Shown: positions 1-10,138, counted from the stretch's first letter. The stretch: DNA of 64,000 nt from Bombyx mori (GCF_030269925.1 NC_085110.1:7688001-7752000), one strand, 5' to 3'. Notes: generated by a model from the letters alone, not told the origin. Program-made: numbers and translations.

Positions 1-1839
1 CACCAGCACTCAACACGCGGACCCCGAACACACCGAGTTCGTCGACAGGGAGGTCGAGCGCAGAGCTTCCCTGCCGCCCTCGGACGCGTTACCCCCCATT
101 ACCACTTCCGAGGTCAAGGAGGCGATCGATAGCCTGCAACCACGGAAAGCTCCCGGCTCCGACGGCATCCGCAACCGCGCGCTTAAACTGTTACCAGCCC
201 AACTGATAACGATGTTGGCCACCATATTAAATGCTGCTATGACGAACTGCATCTTTCCCGCGGCGTGGAAAGAAGCGGACGTTATCGGCATACACAAGCC
301 GGGCAAACCGAAGAACGAAACCGCGAGTTACCGCCCCATCAGTCTCCTCCCGGCGATAGGCAAACTATACGAACGGCTCCTTCGTAAACGCCTCTGGGAC
401 TTCGTATCCGCGAATAAAATTCTTATAGACGAGCAGTTTGGATTCCGCGCCAGACACTCGTGCGTCCATCAAGTGCACCACCTCACGGAGCACATCTTAC
501 TAGGGCTGAACAGGCGGAAACCCATTCCGACAGGAGCCCTCTTCTTCGATATAGCGAAGGCGTTCGACAAAGTCTGGCACAACGGTTTGATATACAAACT
601 GTATAACATGGGAGTGCCAGACAGACTCGTGCTCATCATACGAGACTACTTGTCGAACCGTTCGTTCCGATATCGAGTCGAGGGAACGCGTTCCCGGCCC
701 CGTCCCGTCACAGCCGGAGTCCCGCAAGGCTCCGCCCTCTCCCCGTTACTATTCAGTTTGTATATCAACGATATACCCCGGTCTCCGGAGACCCATCTGG
801 CGCTCTTCGCCGATTACACCGCCATCTACTACTCGTGTAGGAAGAAGGCGTTGCTTCATCGACGACTTCAGACCGCAGCTACCACCATGGGACAGTGGTT
901 CCGGAAGTGGCGCATCGACATCAACCCCACGAAAAGCACAGCGGTGCTCTTCAAAAGGGGTCGCCCTCCGAACACCACGCTGAGCATCCCCCTCCCGACT
1001 AGGCGCGTCAATAACCCCGCCCCCGCCGTTCGCCCAATCACGATGTTCGACCAGCCCATACCGTGGGCCAAATATTTAGGCGTCACCCTCGACAGTAGGA
1101 TGACATTCCGCCCCCACATCAAGACGGTACGCGACCGTGCCGCCTTCATTCTAGGACGTCTCTACCCGATGATATGTAGGCGAAGTAAAATGTCCCTTAG
1201 AAATAAGGTGACACTCTACAAAACTTGCATACGCCCCGTCATGACCTATGCAAGTGTAGTGTTCGCTCACGCGGCCCGCATACACTTAAAATCCTTTCAA
1301 ATCATTCAATCCCGTTTTTGCAGGATAGCCGTCGGAGCCCCGTGGTTCGTCAGGAACGTCGACCTCCATGACGACCTGGACTTAGAGTCCATCAGTAAGT
1401 ATCTGCAGTCGGCGTCCATGCGCCACTTCGATAAAGCGGCACGACACGAGAACCCTCTCATCGTGGCCGCCGGTAACTACATTCCCGATCCTGCGGACAG
1501 AATGGAAAGCAGTCGACGTCGCCCAAAACACGTCATCTCGGATCCTCCCGATCCACTAACGGTGCTTTTAGGTACTTCAAGCACCGGTCACCGTTCTCGT
1601 CGAACCCGTCGCTTGCGACGAAGGGCTCGACGAGTAAATTAACTCTCAGACACAGCCCACTGAGTTTCTCGCCGGATCTTCTCAGTGGGTCGCGTTTCCG
1701 ATCCGGTGGTAGATTCTGCGAAGCACGACTCTTGCTAGGGTTCGTGTTAGCAACGTCATCAGGTTTGAGCCCCGTGAGCTCACCTACAAAAGTTAGGGTT
1801 ACGCTGACATAGCCTCTCAAGGCTCTCAGCTTAGGTAGG

Positions 1840-1923
<84 letters not shown>
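1..1923 (+). mobile_element. Jockey-clade LINE (BMC1-like), 3' part
   Basis: 3' portion of a non-LTR retrotransposon whose 5' end lies off the left edge. It holds an open reverse-transcriptase frame to 1642, a 3' UTR of about 200 bp, and an uninterrupted run of 84 A (1840-1923), the mark of a recent target-primed insertion. The 3' UTR sequence recurs on the minus strand at 28100-28415, 45239-45660, 46745-46920 and 48270-48440, so this is a dispersed local family. The clade is inferred from the RT sequence and A tail; the BMC1 label is from memory of Bombyx elements. Confidence 0.85.
2..1642 (+). CDS. LINE ORF2, reverse transcriptase and C-terminal part (partial)
   Basis: The frame is open from base 2 to the TAA at 1640-1642, about 546 codons, so the real start is outside the window. 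RT blocks appear in order: KAPGSDGI, ASYRPISLLP, QFGFRARHS, FFDIAKAFDKVWH, GVPQGSALSPLLF, then LFADYTAIYY. The last block should read FADD. Here codon 815-817 is TAC, so the second catalytic aspartate is tyrosine and the enzyme should be inactive, although the frame shows no stop or frameshift. The C-terminal block RRPKHVISDPPD recurs in the 45239-45660 fragment. The product would copy LINE RNA at a nicked target; this copy probably cannot. Confidence 0.85.
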   Translation, partial: TSTQHADPEHTEFVDREVERRASLPPSDALPPITTSEVKEAIDSLQPRKAPGSDGIRNRALKLLPAQLITMLATILNAAMTNCIFPAAWKEADVIGIHKPGKPKNETASYRPISLLPAIGKLYERLLRKRLWDFVSANKILIDEQFGFRARHSCVHQVHHLTEHILLGLNRRKPIPTGALFFDIAKAFDKVWHNGLIYKLYNMGVPDRLVLIIRDYLSNRSFRYRVEGTRSRPRPVTAGVPQGSALSPLLFSLYINDIPRSPETHLALFADYTAIYYSCRKKALLHRRLQTAATTMGQWFRKWRIDINPTKSTAVLFKRGRPPNTTLSIPLPTRRVNNPAPAVRPITMFDQPIPWAKYLGVTLDSRMTFRPHIKTVRDRAAFILGRLYPMICRRSKMSLRNKVTLYKTCIRPVMTYASVVFAHAARIHLKSFQIIQSRFCRIAVGAPWFVRNVDLHDDLDLESISKYLQSASMRHFDKAARHENPLIVAAGNYIPDPADRMESSRRRPKHVISDPPDPLTVLLGTSSTGHRSRRTRRLRRRARRVN

Positions 1924-1925
<2 letters not shown>

Positions 1926-1977
1926 TAAAACAGAGCCCATATCGGTAGAAATACCGAAAAATCGGTAGGTTCGAAAC

Positions 1978-3652
1978 AGGTGAATGAAGTTAGCCCCTCA
2001 AAAAAATTTTTTTTTCCTGTTTTCTACTTATTTTCTATTAATTCGTTTGTTCATCATTTGTTCTTGATTGTTCACTGTTAATAATTGTTTGTTCCCCATT
2101 TATTTATTTAAAAAAAAATATTAAAAATATATCTAAAAGTTAGCCCCTCGATTGCAATTTATAATATTTTTTCGTCCTTAATTACTCGTAAATATTCATT
2201 TTCGATTGTTCTTATATAAAATACGTTTGTTCTCTTTCGAAATTACTCATTTTTTGTTTAATTAATTGTATTAGTTGAATAAATGTATACAAAATATGTG
2301 TACTGCGCATGCCATAAGTGTATAATCTATGGCGCATGCGTCAACTATAATGCCTAAACTTTCTACGCGGTTTTAATCGTGAAAAAAAAACAATTATAAA
2401 TCCTGAAGGATCAATTAATTGGTATACAGTTTAATTAAAAAAATTAAAAAATAAATAAATAAAATAATGTGCATTCGCGTAAAGTTAGACCAAATACATT
2501 TTTTCCATCCTCCTATATACTTATCGCTATGAAGGTATAAAAAAGATAGGTTAAGAGTTCACATAGGTAATATAAACAAATAAGTAAATATGTTCATTAT
2601 TTATCTTTCAAGAGATAATGTAGGTATACATTATAATAACATTTTGACACAGTCGAAATTATATTCCTAACATTAGTAAAATAACATTTTAATATTTTTT
2701 TTATAGGTTATGTATTGAAATTGTTGGAAAATTATTTCATGTTTTAGCTGGAAAACGACATGGAGAATTATATGCAATACAAGATAATGAGCTCCATCAA
2801 ATGAATTCGAATGAAACCAAACTGTTTACCATCCAAATTCGATTGTCGGGCAGATAGAAAACGAAAATTCACTCATAGTGAACCTCGGCCTGCATTTGTG
2901 AAACGGCAAAGACTCACTATTATCAAGGAAATTGAAGAGACGACTAAAAATGAGATGTGTCGTATTATTATACCTTTGCCATCTTGTAGTCAAGGTAGGT
3001 GTAACTGTCAATAATTAGTTACACTCACAGATCTCCTAATCAAATAACAATATCAGAAAAAATGAGAATAGTTAGTTAGTTAGTGGAAGTAGCCAAAATG
3101 GGCAAGTGGATCTCAGTTCCTATTACATAAGGTACTAGGAAGTTTGTGAAAATGAAAATTTATCACAGTGTAATATCACTTACTTACTTTAACAGTGAAG
3201 GAAAACATTGTGATGAAACCTGCACACCTAAATGTTCTTAGGATTTTCTTAGGTGTGTAATCCACCAACCAGCACTAGGCCAGCGTGGTGGACTAAGGCC
3301 TAAAAACCCTCTCAATGGTAGTGAAGGCCAGTGTCCAGCAAGGGGATATATTATATGGGCTGATGATGATGACTAGGAAGTTAAATACTACTACTACTAC
3401 TACGACAGTACACATATAATCCTATATATTTACAAACTATACGTTTGTTGGAAATTGCTAACATTATTTCATATTTCCAGATGTCCAGCCACTTGAAAAT
3501 AGGTGTAGTAATGACAAAGCTATCCAAGTAGCTCCAGCACAGGAACACAAAGGCAAGGCAAGTGTGTATTGCCACATCACCCCTTAATATATCTGAAGCA
3601 AGTATAAGTAAACAATCAGAACCAGCAAAAAAAAAACTGTTGTTCCTGAGGA
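1978..3652 (+). repeat. Left inverted arm of copy 1 (truncated)
   Basis: Reads inward from the tip and matches the reverse complement of 8081-9821. It contains the duplicated 5' exon-like blocks of the transposase remnant: a 67-codon block at 2811-3014, and a second block from a splice-acceptor-like site at 3480. Between them is an intron-like stretch carrying a lepidopteran LINE 3' tail (about 3230-3375, ending in a TGATGATGATGA run). The arm stops at 3652 where a deletion joins it to sequence that lies at about 53440 in copy 2. Confidence 0.88.
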
Positions 3653-3847
3653 TAATACTTTCGAATAACATAAACACGTGACTTTAAGCATAAACATATT
3701 TTTTAGGTAAATACTTTATTTAGCTTTTCTTGATTTATCCAAGATTTCGACATACCAAAATTTCATACAGGAACGACAGATAGATAGCTATCTGATTGAA
3801 TACCCTTGTAGAATTGAGCTTCGAAGAAAAGTTTATTCTTATTCTTT

Positions 3848-6531
3848 TTTTTTTTTTTTTTTATTGCCTTTGTAAGCAGACGGGCATACGGCCCACCTGA
3901 TGGTGAGTGGTTACCGTCGCCCATGGACTTCAGCAATGCCAGGGGCAGAGCCAAGCCGCTGCCTACCGCTTAATACTCTCCACAAGCCTCGTTTGAAGAA
4001 GGACATGTCATAGCGCTCGGGAAACACCGAGGAGGGGAGCTCATTCCATAGCCGGATGGTACGTGGCAAAAAAGATCTCTGGAAACGCACTGTGGATGAC
4101 CGCAGCGGCTCCAGGTAGTATGGATGAACTCTACTCCGGTGGCGGGCGGTGCGATGGTAAAAACGAGATGCTGGTATCATCTCGAACAATTCCTCAGAGC
4201 ACTCCCCATGGAACATACGGTATAAAATACAGAGGGAACCGAAGTCCCTCCGCAGACCCAGAGGCTCCAAACGATCCGAGAGAATGGGATTATCGACAAT
4301 CCGAACGGCCCTCCTCTGTATGGAGTCAAATGGAAGAAGCTGGTATTTGGGAGCCCCGGCCCAGAGATGGGAGCAGTACTCCATGCGAGGCCGGACTTGT
4401 GCTTTATAAAGCAAAAGTCTTTGTCCAGGCGTGAAGTACCGCTTCGCTCTGTTGAGGACTCCCAGCATTTTGGACGCCAACTTGGCTTTGCCTTCCAAAT
4501 GACTCCGAAACTGGACATCGCTCGAAACGTCGACCCCAAGTATCCCGATACTCTCGGAAGGTTGCAGGGATACTCCTTGGAATTGCGGCGCCATGACAAA
4601 GGGGTCCTTCTTCGCAGTGAACGCGCAAACTTGTGTCTTTATCGGGTTGAATTGAACCATGTTCAATTCACCCCATTCGGAGACTCGCCCCAGAGAGTTC
4701 TCCACTTCAGACACAAGTTTTGATCGTCTCTCTTGCACCACGCTCCGAGAGAGACTCTGATGGCCGATATATCGCGCATCCCTCGTGCTATCATCTGCAT
4801 AGCAATGCATGCCATCAATAGACAGCATGTCATTGATATACAGGATGAAAAGCGTGGGGGAGAGCACCGAACCTTGTGGAACGCCAGCGTTAATGGTCAT
4901 GGTATCAGAACAGTCACCGTCTACAACGACCGTGATGCTCCGCCCATCCAAAAAGCTAGCGATCCACTTGCAGAGACCCTCGGGGATTCCGTAAGATGGT
5001 AACTTCGATAGAAGTGCCCTATGCCAGACCCTGTCGAAGGCCTTCGCGATATCAAGGCTCACAGCAAGAGCCTCGCCCTTGCTCTCCAAGGTTTCAGCCC
5101 ACCTGTGAGTAAGGTATACAAGAAGATCGCCAGCTGAGCGACCGTGACGGAAACCGTACTGTCGGTCACTGATCAGCTGGCGATCTTCAAGATACTTCAG
5201 GAGTTGTGTGTTTATAATTCGCTCCATCACCTTGGAAAGCAAGGAAGTTATCGCGATAGGCCTGTAGCTCGATGGATCCGACCGGTCACCCTTCTTGGGG
5301 ATAGGGTGGACGTGGGCGGTCTTCCATGAAGACGGAACTCTGTTAGTGCAATAAGAGAGGCGATACAAACGCGTTAGCGCAGGTGTCAGCTCAGGGGCGC
5401 ACGTTTTCAAAACCACTGCGGGGATGCCGTCTGGCCCACTCGACTTATGGACGTCCAGGAGTCGGAGCTCCCGCCTGACTGCACACTGTGTGAAGCAGAT
5501 ATCCGGCAGGGAGCTATCACACCGGGGGATGTTCGGTGGTGTGGCACCCCCGTCGTCCACAGTCGAGTTCGAGGCGAAGAGATTGACCAGAAGGTCAGCC
5601 TTCTCTTTCGCGCTGTGGGCCAGATTGTCATCGGACTTGCGCAGTGGTGGGAGACTAGACCTGCAAAAGTTTCCTTCTGCAGCTTTGGCGAGCGACCAAA
5701 AAGCACGGCTCCCGGAGGGATAGCTCTTCAATCGCTCGCCAACTCTAGCAACGTGCTCCGACTTCGCCTTGGCAATTACCTTCTTGTAGGACCTGGAAGC
5801 GGCGTTATATTTCCGCCTTTCCCCTGAGATGTTAGGATCCCGACGTCTCCTGGCATTATCCCATGCCACGTATGCGGACCGCTTGAGGCGTGCAGCATCC
5901 CTGCTGGCATTGTTATACCAGGGTCTGCTGCGACCCCCAACGGGCACTTCAGAAGAGGGAATAAACAATTCCATCCCCTGGAGCACCACGTCTTTAAGAC
6001 GGTCCGCACAGACGTCAGGATCAGCAGAGGAAAAGCAGAACCGCCCCCATGGGTAGGATGCGTAAAATTCACGCAGTCCATCCCAATCTGCTGACATATA
6101 CCGCCAAACTCTTCGATACCCGGTCGTCGTTCGACGATCAGGACGAGAGAGTGGTACGGCAGCACGAATAAGGCAGTGATCAGACGATCCAAGCGGAGCG
6201 TCGACCACCACACTGTATCCGGCCGGATCTGTGGTCAGCAGAAGGTCCAACAAAGAAGGCTCGTGCCCCTCGATATCTGGGACACGGGTGGGCTGTGTCA
6301 CCAGCTGGGAGAAGCCGTAGGCCAAGGCGAAATCGTAGGCAGTCCGACCCGGGAGGTCAGTGGTTCTGGACCCCAACCACTCTTGGTGGTGAGCGTTAAA
6401 GTCTCCAAGAACCACCACCTCCGCAGATGGGTACTGCTCAAGCACGCGGCTAGTCCCCTCTTGCACATGCTCAAACAGAGCTGAACCTGCATCACTGCTG
6501 TGGGACCTGTACAGGCACGCGTAGATTCGGC
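3848..6531 (-). mobile_element. CR1-like (Zenon-type) LINE, 5'-truncated, nested in copy 1
   Basis: Inserted on the minus strand into the transposon, with the duplication TATTCTTT at 3840-3847 and 6532-6539. Copy 2 shows the empty site at about 53625-53640, so the boundaries are certain. The 3' end is the poly-T run at 3848-3862, followed by the tail sequence also seen alone at 15797-15930, 26130-26235, 42188-42315 and 44005-44381. The 5' end is truncated inside the endonuclease domain. The clade (CR1/jockey group) is judged from RT motifs and is moderately certain. Confidence 0.9.
3911..6529 (-). CDS. LINE ORF2: partial endonuclease plus reverse transcriptase
   Basis: An uninterrupted frame runs from the truncation point near 6529 to a stop at 3911, about 870 codons. 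The first usable start-like codon (GTG) is at 6466, but the true N-terminus is lost. Endonuclease blocks remain: VVLGDFNAHHQEW and LGSSDHCLIR. RT blocks follow: SSGPDGIPAVVLK, YRPIAITSLLSKVMER, QYGFRHGRS, SLDIAKAFDRVWH, GVPQGSVLSPTLF and the catalytic CYADD, all with catalytic residues kept. Loss of the first part of the endonuclease makes it incapable of autonomous jumping. The long open frame says the insertion is young. Confidence 0.9.
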   Translation of the reverse strand, partial: RIYACLYRSHSSDAGSALFEHVQEGTSRVLEQYPSAEVVVLGDFNAHHQEWLGSRTTDLPGRTAYDFALAYGFSQLVTQPTRVPDIEGHEPSLLDLLLTTDPAGYSVVVDAPLGSSDHCLIRAAVPLSRPDRRTTTGYRRVWRYMSADWDGLREFYASYPWGRFCFSSADPDVCADRLKDVVLQGMELFIPSSEVPVGGRSRPWYNNASRDAARLKRSAYVAWDNARRRRDPNISGERRKYNAASRSYKKVIAKAKSEHVARVGERLKSYPSGSRAFWSLAKAAEGNFCRSSLPPLRKSDDNLAHSAKEKADLLVNLFASNSTVDDGGATPPNIPRCDSSLPDICFTQCAVRRELRLLDVHKSSGPDGIPAVVLKTCAPELTPALTRLYRLSYCTNRVPSSWKTAHVHPIPKKGDRSDPSSYRPIAITSLLSKVMERIINTQLLKYLEDRQLISDRQYGFRHGRSAGDLLVYLTHRWAETLESKGEALAVSLDIAKAFDRVWHRALLSKLPSYGIPEGLCKWIASFLDGRSITVVVDGDCSDTMTINAGVPQGSVLSPTLFILYINDMLSIDGMHCYADDSTRDARYIGHQSLSRSVVQERRSKLVSEVENSLGRVSEWGELNMVQFNPIKTQVCAFTAKKDPFVMAPQFQGVSLQPSESIGILGVDVSSDVQFRSHLEGKAKLASKMLGVLNRAKRYFTPGQRLLLYKAQVRPRMEYCSHLWAGAPKYQLLPFDSIQRRAVRIVDNPILSDRLEPLGLRRDFGSLCILYRMFHGECSEELFEMIPASRFYHRTARHRSRVHPYYLEPLRSSTVRFQRSFLPRTIRLWNELPSSVFPERYDMSFFKRGLWRVLSGRQRLGSAPGIAEVHGRR

Positions 6532-6558
6532 TATTCTTTATTAGACTTTATTCTAGTT

Positions 6559-6605
6559 GCAGTGTCGGTTAGAGAAGCTGTGCAAGCTTCTCTAACCGAT
6601 ACTGC
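6559..6605. repeat. 47-nt near-perfect hairpin, copy 1
   Basis: Arms of 21 nt (GCAGTGTCGGTTAGAGAAGCT and its complement) around the loop GTGCA. One position is G opposite T, which would be a G-U wobble in RNA. The same hairpin is at 53654-53700 in copy 2. It lies in the unique core of the transposon, outside the long arms. Function unknown. Confidence 0.85.
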
Positions 6606-7731
6606 ATGGAATAAATAGTCATTATAATTATAAAATATATTTCTGTTTACATACCATACAATTTTCATAGTTCAAATATGAATTTGGATTGATATGAATT
6701 TATTTCGATTATCAAAATAATTTGTATTAAACATTTATATTTCCTCAAAATTTCTATATTTATAATAATGACTGTGACCACCCCATAAATCACAAAATTA
6801 AAAATATTAAAGATAACTTATTTTTAAATCATATATTAAAAATGATAAACAGATCGCGAATTAAAATATTATATTATGCCTATCATTCGTAAATAATTCA
6901 GTAATGAATTTTCGCATCGCCGCGCCGTATATAATTAATATGAATAATAGGGTATTGCCCACTGTGCTAAAAAAAACATAAATTATGTTTTTTTGATAGA
7001 TCTACAAACAAGCAAGTGAGTAATGCTATGTTTCCATAAATAAAACGGCAAAAAAAATTAAAGAAAGATATTATGCACAAGTTCAAATGCATATGTATTG
7101 TGCTAAAAGTAAAACTTGCTACTTTTGTGTAGCATCCAGCAACTTTGAAAAAAATAATCAGGTCACTATAATTAGTAGGTATTGATTTTGATTCCGAGTA
7201 AGTTGCACAGTTGTTAGATAATGTAGTTTCTTTTTGGAAGAATAACAATTTTCTAATCTTACACAAAAATGTAATGTTAAATATTTGAAAAAAACTTTAT
7301 ACCTATTTTCCTTTTAGGGAGTACAAAATATTGATGTGTACAAAGTGAATGTGATTTAATAAAAATAATATTTCAATTTAAATTATGTTTTATTAAAAAT
7401 TATTCTTAACATACAGGTACAAAGGTTACATAACATTAATATTTATTCCTTTTCATATATATAAGCCCATATTTAGCACATTTGTGGAAAACAGAATCAA
7501 AATAATAATGAGTTGCTAGCCATAGAAGACCAGCATAAAAGTCTTATTAAAATCTGTTCAGTAGTTTCTGAATGAAGAGTGAAAATACTTACAAAACTTC
7601 CTATTTATAAGTAAGGATTACTTATTTAATTAAAGAGTTTTGTAGGTGGCAAACTATCTAAAAACTTTCTATTTTCCACCAAGTTGACATCAATTATCCT
7701 TCCTGCATATATATTTATTGTATTGTTTTTT
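6606..7731. other. Unique core of transposon copy 1, no clear gene
   Basis: AT-rich core shared with copy 2 (53701-54825). Small open frames on the minus strand, such as 6967-7266, resemble nothing I recognise and carry no DDE-type catalytic motifs. A DDE transposase domain would be expected downstream of the helix-turn-helix block, and it appears to be missing. Confidence 0.5.
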
Positions 7732-8156
7732 TTATAGTCTAACAAGGGGTGATATTACATTTGCAATTTCTGGGAGTTTGTTGAAAAATATATTGCTTGC
7801 TTGACTTACAGATAAATCGAAATCATCAGCCAATTGAGAGAATGTTCTATTTAATGTTATTCTCATCAGACATAATATAATATTTTGTTCAGAAACATTT
7901 GTATGTTTCTCAATCAAGCCTATTATGAAACATAATTCTTGTGGAAGACAAATATATAAACGTTGTTTATTTTTCACTTTAGATAAAGTTGTTAACACAT
8001 TCATTTTTTCAACTTTTTAGTCTTCTTGAGAGCTATAGTCTGAAGTGCACAAGTCTTTGATGGAGTGGAGATATAGAGAGATAACTCATAGTCAACAGTT
8101 GATCCTTCTGTTGCTGGTGCATTTGACTCATCACTGTCAAATTTGTCCTCAGGAAC
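7732..8156 (-). pseudogene. Transposase remnant with HTH_Tnp_4-like domain, copy 1
   Basis: Minus-strand coding block. The 90-codon part at 7732-8004 contains CLPQELCFIIGLIEKHTNVS followed by RTFSQLADDFDLSVSQASNI. Its spacing and residues resemble the helix-turn-helix that precedes the DDE_Tnp_4 nuclease in THAP- and PIF/Harbinger-type transposases. Upstream (8005-8156) the frame continues through an acidic linker (KFDSDESNAP) to an A run. That run is 10 nt here but 11 nt in the left arm of copy 2, where the frame is intact, so this arm is frameshifted. A stop follows PLVRL and no nuclease domain is seen. Family assignment is inference from motif recall. Confidence 0.55.
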
Positions 8157-9821
8157 AACAGTTTTTTTTTTGCTGGTTCTGATTGTTTACTTATACTTGC
8201 TTCAGATATATTAAGGGGTGATGTGGCAATACACACTTGCCTTGCCTTTGTGTTCCTGTGCTGGAGCTACTTGGATAGCTTTGTCATTACTACACCTATT
8301 TTCAAGTGGCTGGACATCTGGAAATATGAAATAATGTTAGCAATTTCCAACAAACGTATAGTTTGTAAATATATAGGATTATATGTGTACTGTCGTAGTA
8401 GTAGTAGTAGTATTTAACTTCCTAGTCATCATCATCAGCCCATATAATATATCCCCTTGCTGGACACTGGCCTTCACTACCATTGAGAGGGTTTTTAGGC
8501 CTTAGTCCCCCACGCTGGCCTAGTGCTGGTTGGTGGATTACACACCTAAGAAAATCCTAAGAACATTTAGGTGTGCAGGTTTCATCACAATGTTTTCCTT
8601 CACTGTTAAAGTAAGTAAGTGATATTACACTGTGATAAATTTTCATTTTCACAAACTTCCTAGTACCTTATGTAATAGGAACTGAGATCCACTTGCCCAT
8701 TTTGGCTACTTCCACTAACTAACTAACTATTCTCATTTTTTCTGATATTGTTATTTGATTAGGAGATCTGTGAGTGTAACTAATTATTGACAGTTACACC
8801 TACCTTGACTACAAGATGGCAAAGGTATAATAATACGACACATCTCATTTTTAGTCGTCTCTTCAATTTCCTTGATAATAGTGAGTCTTTGCCGTTTCAC
8901 AAATGCAGGCCGAGGTTCACTATGAGTGAATTTTCGTTTTCTATCTGCCCGACAATCGAATTTGGATGGTAAACAGTTTGGTTTCATTCGAATTCATTTG
9001 ATGGAGCTCATTATCTTGTATTGCATATAATTCTCCATGTCGTTTTCCAGCTAAAACATGAAATAATTTTCCAACAATTTCAATACATAACCTATAAAAA
9101 AAATATTAAAATGTTATTTTACTAATGTTAGGAATATAATTTCGACTGTGTCAAAATGTTATTATAATGTATACCTACATTATCTCTTGAAAGATAAATA
9201 ATGAACATATTTACTTATTTGTTTATATTACCTATGTGAACTCTTAACCTATCTTTTTTATACCTTCATAGCGATAAGTATATAGGAGGATGGAAAAAAT
9301 GTATTTGGTCTAACTTTACGCGAATGCACATTATTTTATTTATTTATTTTTTAATTTTTTTAATTAAACTGTATACCAATTAATTGATCCTTCAGGATTT
9401 ATAATTGTTTTTTTTTTCACGATTAAAACCGCGTAGAAAGTTTAGGCATTATAGTTGACGCATGCGCCATAGATTATACACTTATGGCATGCGCAGTACA
9501 CATATTTTGTATACATTTATTCAAGTAATACAATTAATTAAACAAAAAATGAGTAATTTCGAAAGAGAACAAACGTATTTTATATAAGAACAATCGAAAA
9601 TGAATATTTACGAGTAATTAAGGACGAAAAAATATTAAAAATTGCAATCGAGGGGCTAACTTTTAGATATATTTTTAATATTTTTTTTAAAATAAATAAA
9701 TGGGGAACAAACAATTATTAACAGTGAACAATCAAGAACAAATGATGAACAAACGAATTAATAGAAAATAAGTAGAAAACAGGAAAAAAATTTTTTTTTG
9801 AGGGGCTAACTTCATTCACCT
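8081..9821 (-). repeat. Right inverted arm of copy 1
   Basis: Complete 1741-bp arm, reading inward on the minus strand. It carries a 67-codon block at 8784-8987 whose start, KPNCLPSKF, looks like the AVPTIF-type end of a THAP zinc-finger domain, and the next exon-like block at about 8230-8343. The same blocks are present in the opposite arm, facing inward. Near 9430-9500 is an imperfect palindrome around GCATGCGCCATAGATTATAC. Confidence 0.85.
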
Positions 9822-9830
9822 GTTCGAAAC

Positions 9831-10138
9831 CACTGTGATCTATATAGGTATATACCTACATATTTGATTTGTCCATTAGACAGACAAATAGCACATAGCC
9901 CATACAGCCAAATCGTAACAAAGGTCAAAGCCATGTCTGTTGCCTGACAAGTAAATAATAATAATAATAATAATAATAAATTTGTATTTCAGAATTAAAT
10001 TCCATATGAAGTGCTAGTAATACAAAATCTTTCTTAAAAAAAGCAGTTCATTTTATTTATTTTACATTGACCATGGAACTGAATTAGAAAAATAAATTGT
10101 TTGCCGAAGTGCAAAATTGTGAAAATTTTCGAATGGCT
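9831..10138. other. Intergenic, AT-rich
   Basis: No gene seen. Contains an (ATA)n microsatellite at about 9957-9979. Confidence 0.6.

Larger units (their letters stand above)
1978..9821. mobile_element. Long-inverted-repeat DNA transposon, copy 1
   Basis: Element beginning AGGTGAATGAAGTTAGCCCC and ending with its reverse complement, flanked on both sides by the perfect 9-bp duplication GTTCGAAAC (1969-1977 and 9822-9830). The right arm 8081-9821 (about 1.74 kb) is the near-perfect reverse complement of the left arm, which starts at 1978 and is cut short at 3652. Relative to copy 2 about 260 bp are missing at that point, and a CR1-like LINE (3848-6531) has inserted. Without these events it matches copy 2 end to end. 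The motif GTTAGCCCC recurs under the tip (1988 and 2139), a possible transposase-binding repeat. No full transposase is visible, so it is likely non-autonomous. The superfamily is unresolved. Confidence 0.9.

Noticed and set aside
1533..1940. 135-codon minus-strand frame with a long phenylalanine run
   Set aside because: It is the complement of the LINE poly-A tail and 3' UTR; the Phe run is poly-T.
2826..3011. 61-codon frames opposite the 67-codon block in all four transposon arms
   Set aside because: Same sequence on the other strand. The frame recurs only because the arms are repeated; no motif, and the 67-codon strand fits an exon better.
3381..3677. 98-codon minus-strand frame in the left arm, and the matching 64-codon frames at 8223 and 55317
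   Set aside because: Hydrophobic but antisense to the exon-like block, ends in a TAC microsatellite, no family resemblance.
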